Source of the DNA: an uncultured Coriobacteriaceae bacterium
GTDB lineage: Bacteria; Actinomycetota; Coriobacteriia; Coriobacteriales; Atopobiaceae
Assembly (NCBI GenBank): GCA_902790135.1
Contig: CADAQM010000028.1
Coordinates: 1 to 48,066, forward strand
Direction of reading: 5' to 3'
Length of the DNA: 48,066 nt
This document shows positions 44,627-48,066 of the stretch, piece after piece. Position 1 is the stretch's first letter. Each line of letters begins with the position of its first letter. Both the position numbers and the translations under genes were made by a program. The notes beneath the pieces are model-generated. The model made no database searches. It was not told the DNA's origin and worked only from the letters and a program-made list of their open reading frames with translations.

Positions 44627-45127
44627 CTACTCCGAGACGCCGATGCGCGAGAGGATGTCCTGATAGGCGATCTTGTCGGTGTCGTAGGAGAACACGTGCC
44701 CGTCTAGGCGCGTGTAGCTGATGATAGCTCCGTCTGCGGTCGTCCCGTCGGTCTCGTTGATTGTCGTGGGAAAGACCTGCAGAGCGCTTCCGTCGCCGAA
44801 GGTAAAGGAGAGGGGCTCTCCGCCAGGCAGCTCGCTCAGGGGCGACCCCATGCCCGTCTCGCTGATGAGCCGATAGAGCTTCTCGGCTTGGTCCAAGTCA
44901 CCGGCGCGCATCTCGCCGTCAACGCTCATCTCGAGCGTGCCATGCTCGCGCGCGTACGTAAGGCTGTTGCCGAGGTCCTGGATAAAGCGATGGTAGTTGC
45001 CCATGAGCGACATGCCACAGCCTACGGGGACGGCGATGGCAATGAGCAGCGAGATCGCTCCCGTTATTGCGACAGCCAGCAGTCCGTCGCGCCTCGAGCG
45101 CTTGGGCGTATCAGCCTTTTTCTTCAT
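44627..45127 (-). CDS. Single-pass membrane-anchored protein of unknown function
   Basis: Predicted 166-residue protein with a very basic N-terminus (KKKADTPKRSRR) followed by one membrane segment (about 16-42) and an outside domain of about 120 residues with alternating strands and no cysteine motif. By the positive-inside rule the N-terminus faces the cytoplasm. It follows the M19 dipeptidase gene by 44 bases on the same strand and so may be in its operon. The RBS is GAAAGGTCACG. Confidence 0.65.
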   Translation of the reverse strand: MKKKADTPKRSRRDGLLAVAITGAISLLIAIAVPVGCGMSLMGNYHRFIQDLGNSLTYAREHGTLEMSVDGEMRAGDLDQAEKLYRLISETGMGSPLSELPGGEPLSFTFGDGSALQVFPTTINETDGTTADGAIISYTRLDGHVFSYDTDKIAYQDILSRIGVSE

Positions 45128-45171
45128 TGACGTGACCTTTCGGGGAGCATTGGCCTAGAGCAATTGTGGCG

Positions 45172-46158
45172 CTATGCCGTCTCGTTGCGGACGAAGAAGT
45201 CGTGGGCGTTGTCCCAGAACATGCGGTCGGCGAGGTCCTGCCCAAAGCGGCTGGCGATACGCTCGTAGAATGGGGCGACCTTCTCGCAGGCGCTCAGCCA
45301 GTCGGGGGTCTCCGATCCGTCGAAGTCGCTGCCAAGCGCGAGGGCGCCCTCGCCGCCCAGGTCGAGGAAGTGTTCCACGTGCGCGGCCAGCTCGTCGAAG
45401 GTGACCTCGCCATCGGCTGGCGCGTCAAAGCCAGTCACGCGGTCGGACACGAAGCCGCGGAAGTAGTTGATGCCCACCACGCCGCCGGCGTCCACGATGG
45501 CGCGGAACTGGTCGTCGGTCAGGTTGCGCGGATGGCCGCAGACGCTGCGCGCGTTGGAGTGGCTAGCGGCAAAGGGACGTCGCGCGGCACGCGCCACGTC
45601 CCAGAAGCTCTCGTCGTTGAGATGGCTCACGTCTGCCACGATCCGACGGTCCTCGAGCGCGCGCAGCGCCTCCCTGCCATAGCTGGTGAGGCCGCCGTTG
45701 GCTTGGCTGCCATGGGCGATGGGATTGGCGGCGTTCCAGGTGAGCGTCACCATCTTCACGCCGTCCGAGGCCACCTCGTCGATGAGGTCGATGCTTTCGA
45801 GTGGGAGGCCGTTCTCGATGGTGAAGAGCGCCGCCACCCTCCCGGCCTGGAGCGTCGCCTCGATGTCGCGCGCGTCGCGGACTTGCGTCACGGGACCCTC
45901 AGGTGAGGTGTGGGCAAAGAACCAGTCGCGTGCGCCGCGGTAGAACTCGAGCGCCGTCATGCCAAAGGAGCTCAGGTCGTCGGGAACCCAGACGGCGTAG
46001 CACTGGCACCACGGACAGGGCATGCGGTCGGCGGCCAGCTGGATGGAGTTATGGACTAGGTCACCGCCGCTGGCACCCTGCACGAACTCGGAAAAAGCTC
46101 CGTAGTCCGCATAGGCAAGCGAGTCGATGGTGTCGCAGTGCAGGTCAAACACACGCAT
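45172..46158 (-). CDS. Membrane dipeptidase (peptidase M19 family)
   Basis: Predicted 328-residue metallopeptidase of the renal dipeptidase type, with a TIM-barrel fold and two zinc ions. FDLHCDT near the N-terminus carries the first His-x-Asp pair, FTIENGLP has the bridging Glu, and VADVSHLND and ASHSNARSV supply later metal ligands; LGSDFDG is near the end. It cleaves dipeptides, including those with D-amino acids. No signal peptide. The start at 46158 has GGAGG upstream; a longer reading would run across the opposite-strand HAD gene. Confidence 0.92.
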   Translation of the reverse strand: MRVFDLHCDTIDSLAYADYGAFSEFVQGASGGDLVHNSIQLAADRMPCPWCQCYAVWVPDDLSSFGMTALEFYRGARDWFFAHTSPEGPVTQVRDARDIEATLQAGRVAALFTIENGLPLESIDLIDEVASDGVKMVTLTWNAANPIAHGSQANGGLTSYGREALRALEDRRIVADVSHLNDESFWDVARAARRPFAASHSNARSVCGHPRNLTDDQFRAIVDAGGVVGINYFRGFVSDRVTGFDAPADGEVTFDELAAHVEHFLDLGGEGALALGSDFDGSETPDWLSACEKVAPFYERIASRFGQDLADRMFWDNAHDFFVRNETA

Positions 46159-46221
46159 GGAAGCCTCCGGCAAAGCTCTAAGATAAGTGGTGCCCTCAAT
46201 CCTACGCGAAAGGGAGCTTCC

Positions 46222-47049
46222 GTGAGCGCTCATCCCGACATCAAGCTCATCCTGACCGACATCGACGGAACGATTCTGCCCTATGGACAGCGCATTGTGT
46301 CGCCGCGCGCGATCGCGGCCTTCCATGCGGCCATGGACGCGGGCATTCACGTGGGGCCGGCGAGTGGCCGTGGCATCAGTCACGTGGTTCCCACCTTTGC
46401 GGGAGACGACGTCTGCGTGGCCACCGCGCTGGGCACCAATGGCATGCAGGTGTACCTCGATGGCCAGCTGATTCACGAGGAGCACCTCGATCACGATGCT
46501 CTGGAGCACGTGCTTGCGACCATCCACGGCAGGCCGGGCGTGGGAGCCATCGTCTTTGACGGCGGTACGCCACTTCTGGTTGAGGGCACGCGCGAGGACC
46601 TGGCGGAGAGCTTCCCGGTGTACGCGGAGCAGGCGGTCGACCATGTGGGGATTCCCGACTTTCCCGTGGTAAAGCTCAACGTGTTCAATGCGGGTGGCAT
46701 CGACCTGACGCGCGAGCTGCTCGATCTTCTCACCAGCGAGGTCCCAGAGCTCGACTTCAACCTGCCCATGCCGGGGTTTCTCAATCTCACGCCCCCGGGC
46801 TACAGCAAGGCATCGGGCATCGAGATCCTGTGCCAGGCCTTGGGCATTGGCATCGACCAGGCGGTGACCTTCGGCGATGGGGGCAACGACATCGAGCTGG
46901 TGGGCGACATCCCCAACGGCGTAGCCGTGGCAGGTGCAGTGCCCGAGGTCAAGGCTGCAGCCCGTTGGCACATCGGTCGCTGCGAGGACGAGGCCGTGGC
47001 GGCGGCCATCGAGGCGCTGGCGGCAGGGGAGTGGCCCTTCGAGGCGTAA
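46222..47049 (+). CDS. Cof-type HAD-IIB phosphatase (third copy)
   Basis: Predicted 275-residue HAD phosphatase. Motif I is LILTDIDGTILP, motif II is ASGRG, and motif IV is TFGDGGNDIEL. The start is GTG at 46222, preceded by AAAGGGAG; the upstream in-frame reading has no support. Small phosphate esters are the likely substrates. It is divergent from the dipeptidase, with about 60 bases between, and about 50 bases before the promoter of the pheS leader. Confidence 0.9.
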   Translation: MSAHPDIKLILTDIDGTILPYGQRIVSPRAIAAFHAAMDAGIHVGPASGRGISHVVPTFAGDDVCVATALGTNGMQVYLDGQLIHEEHLDHDALEHVLATIHGRPGVGAIVFDGGTPLLVEGTREDLAESFPVYAEQAVDHVGIPDFPVVKLNVFNAGGIDLTRELLDLLTSEVPELDFNLPMPGFLNLTPPGYSKASGIEILCQALGIGIDQAVTFGDGGNDIELVGDIPNGVAVAGAVPEVKAAARWHIGRCEDEAVAAAIEALAAGEWPFEA

Positions 47050-47101
47050 CTGGAGACGCCACAGCTTCGGCGATTTCACGAAACGCAGGTGTATAGGCAG
47101 A

Positions 47102-47130
47102 TTGCCGCCCAAACCGCAGGTCGCTATGTG
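47102..47130 (+). promoter_or_regulatory. Candidate promoter of the pheS leader
   Basis: TTGCCG (47102-47107) and TATGTG (47125-47130) are spaced by 17 bases and lie just before the T-box leader. Both boxes deviate by one or two bases from consensus, so the call is moderate. Confidence 0.5.
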
Positions 47131-47139
47131 CTACCATGC

Positions 47140-47423
47140 GTCCCTAGGCGATGACGGAGAGGTCTCGCACTCGCGTTTGGAACGGACAGAGAGGGCGCCC
47201 ATCGGTTGAGAGGTGTCCACGGGCCTAGAGAGCGGGAGTTCACTCCACCAGCTGCGACCTGAACGCGCGCACGCGCAAGTAGGCAAGCCGTCAACCCCAC
47301 GGAACGGGGCACAGGGGCTGTAAGACCCTAAAGTGGTCGCGCATGAGAGACAACATGCGCGTCAAACAAGGTGGTACCGCGGAGACTCCGTCCTTGTGCT
47401 GTTGCACGAGGACGGTTTTTGTT
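47140..47423 (+). promoter_or_regulatory. T-box leader responding to phenylalanyl-tRNA
   Basis: The T-box sequence AAGGTGGTACCGCGG is at 47368-47382. The specifier is read as TTC (Phe) at 47239-47241 within GGGAGTTCACTCC. The terminator stem is CCGTCCTTGTG (47388-47398) with CACGAGGACGG (47405-47415), with one G-U pair, followed by TTTTTGTTT. Uncharged tRNA-Phe would stabilise the antiterminator and turn on the pheS gene. Confidence 0.9.
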
Positions 47424-47439
47424 TGAAAGGGGAGCTTGT

Positions 47440-48066
47440 ATGGCACTATCCGACGACCTCAAGGCCATTGAGGCGCAAGTGACTGAGAGTCTTATCGACG
47501 TCCAGGACATGAAGGCGCTGGAGGACCTGCGCATCAAGGCGCTGGGCAAGAAGGGCCAGCTCACGGCCCTCATGCGCATGATGGGAAAGATTCCTCCCGA
47601 GGAGCGTCCGGCCATGGGCCAGCTGGCCAACACCGTGCGCGCCAACGTGGAGGCCGCCATCAAGCAGCGCAAGCTCGAGCTGGGCAAGGAAGCCCTCCAG
47701 AAGAAGATGGCTGCCGAGGCCGCTGACGTCACGCTGCCGGGTCGCATGCTTCCCAAGGGCACCCAGCACCTCATCACGCAGATTCGCGAGGAGATCGAGG
47801 ATATCTTCGCCGGCCTGGGCTACATCGTCGCCGACGGCCCCTACGTGGAGACCACCTGGTACAACTTCACCGCACTCAACGCGCCGGCGGACCATCCCAG
47901 CCGCTCGGCTCGCGACTCCTTCTACGTGGTCGACAACGCGCCCGAGGGCAAGGAGCCCCTGGTGCTCGGCGACTCCGACGTGCTGCTGCGCACCCAGACC
48001 TCGGGCATGCAGGTGCACTACATGGAGCAGAACAAGCCGCCCATCTACATGATCTGCCCGGGCACG
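47440..48066 (+). CDS. pheS: Phenylalanine--tRNA ligase alpha subunit (5' part)
   Basis: The reading frame is open from ATG at 47440 to the window edge (209 codons). The N-terminal coiled-coil (about 1-90) and the linker LPGRMLPKGTQHLITQI are followed by FAGLGYIVADGPYVETTWYNFTALNAPADHPSR, seen here as GYIVADGPYVE and NFTALNAPADHP, and LLRTQTSGMQ, the class II core. It charges tRNA-Phe with phenylalanine together with PheT, presumably just beyond the window. GAAAGGGGAG precedes the ATG. Expression is set by the Phe T-box upstream. The C-terminus lies outside the window. Confidence 0.95.
   Translation, partial: MALSDDLKAIEAQVTESLIDVQDMKALEDLRIKALGKKGQLTALMRMMGKIPPEERPAMGQLANTVRANVEAAIKQRKLELGKEALQKKMAAEAADVTLPGRMLPKGTQHLITQIREEIEDIFAGLGYIVADGPYVETTWYNFTALNAPADHPSRSARDSFYVVDNAPEGKEPLVLGDSDVLLRTQTSGMQVHYMEQNKPPIYMICPGT

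Noticed and set aside
46159..47112. N-terminal extension of the M19 dipeptidase across the opposite HAD gene
   Set aside because: The HAD gene on the plus strand has complete motifs and an RBS. The dipeptidase starts naturally at 46158 with GGAGG upstream.

Overview
The window is high-GC DNA with tightly packed genes on both strands. It looks like a strictly fermentative, PTS-rich actinobacterium, most likely class Coriobacteriia (Olsenella/Atopobium-like). That placement is an inference from the split glycine dehydrogenase, the glycine riboswitch and T-box leaders, the many PTS and 6-phospho-glycosidase genes, a glycyl radical enzyme and the codon bias. No marker such as 16S rRNA is present. 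I saw no tRNA, rRNA, CRISPR array, integrase or complete insertion sequence.

Region 1 (1-5652, minus strand) is a five-gene operon that resembles dlt but is not dlt. It encodes an amino-acid-type adenylating ligase, a fold-III PLP decarboxylase, a small carrier protein, an MBOAT O-acyltransferase and a membrane-anchored SGNH-fold protein. A PLP decarboxylase inside a Dlt-like export and acylation set, plus a Ser where DltA has its D-Ala-selecting Cys, suggest that a different amino acid is esterified onto a cell-surface polymer. This is my best candidate for an undescribed system. A 28-bp near-perfect inverted repeat lies upstream of it.

Region 2 (6006-9582, minus) has a Cof-type HAD phosphatase, a beta-helix-like lipoprotein and asnA. 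Region 3 (9819-24900) is a beta-glucoside/oligosaccharide catabolic block. It holds two ROK sugar kinases, a GH2 enzyme, a Bgl-type PTS EIIBC behind a clear LicT-type antiterminator/terminator leader, a ChbG-like deacetylase, licT itself, DeoR and RpiR regulators, a cellobiose-type PTS EIIC, an esterase and two tandem GH1 6-phospho-beta-glucosidases. EIIA (for both systems) and EIIB (for the second) must be encoded elsewhere.

Region 4 (25046-31897, minus) is the glycine cleavage operon gcvT-gcvH-gcvPA-gcvPB-lplA-lpdA under a tandem glycine riboswitch with a transcription terminator. gcvPA is broken by a frameshifting deletion in a normally conserved stretch. Region 5 (32079-36864) has a glycyl radical enzyme and its activase, divergently transcribed around a repeated 13-mer operator, followed by a fructose-6-phosphate-aldolase-type gene. 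This is the E. coli ybiY-ybiW-fsaA set tied to anhydrosugar-phosphate breakdown. Next to the activase is a half-length PpsR-like (DUF299) gene without the kinase domain.

Region 6 (36926-47049) is mixed housekeeping and unknown genes: a phosphoesterase, two methyltransferases, a membrane protein of unknown family, a BASS transporter, lipoproteins, two HAD phosphatases, an M19 dipeptidase and a short leucine-rich-repeat protein. The window ends in a phenylalanine T-box leader and the first 209 codons of pheS.
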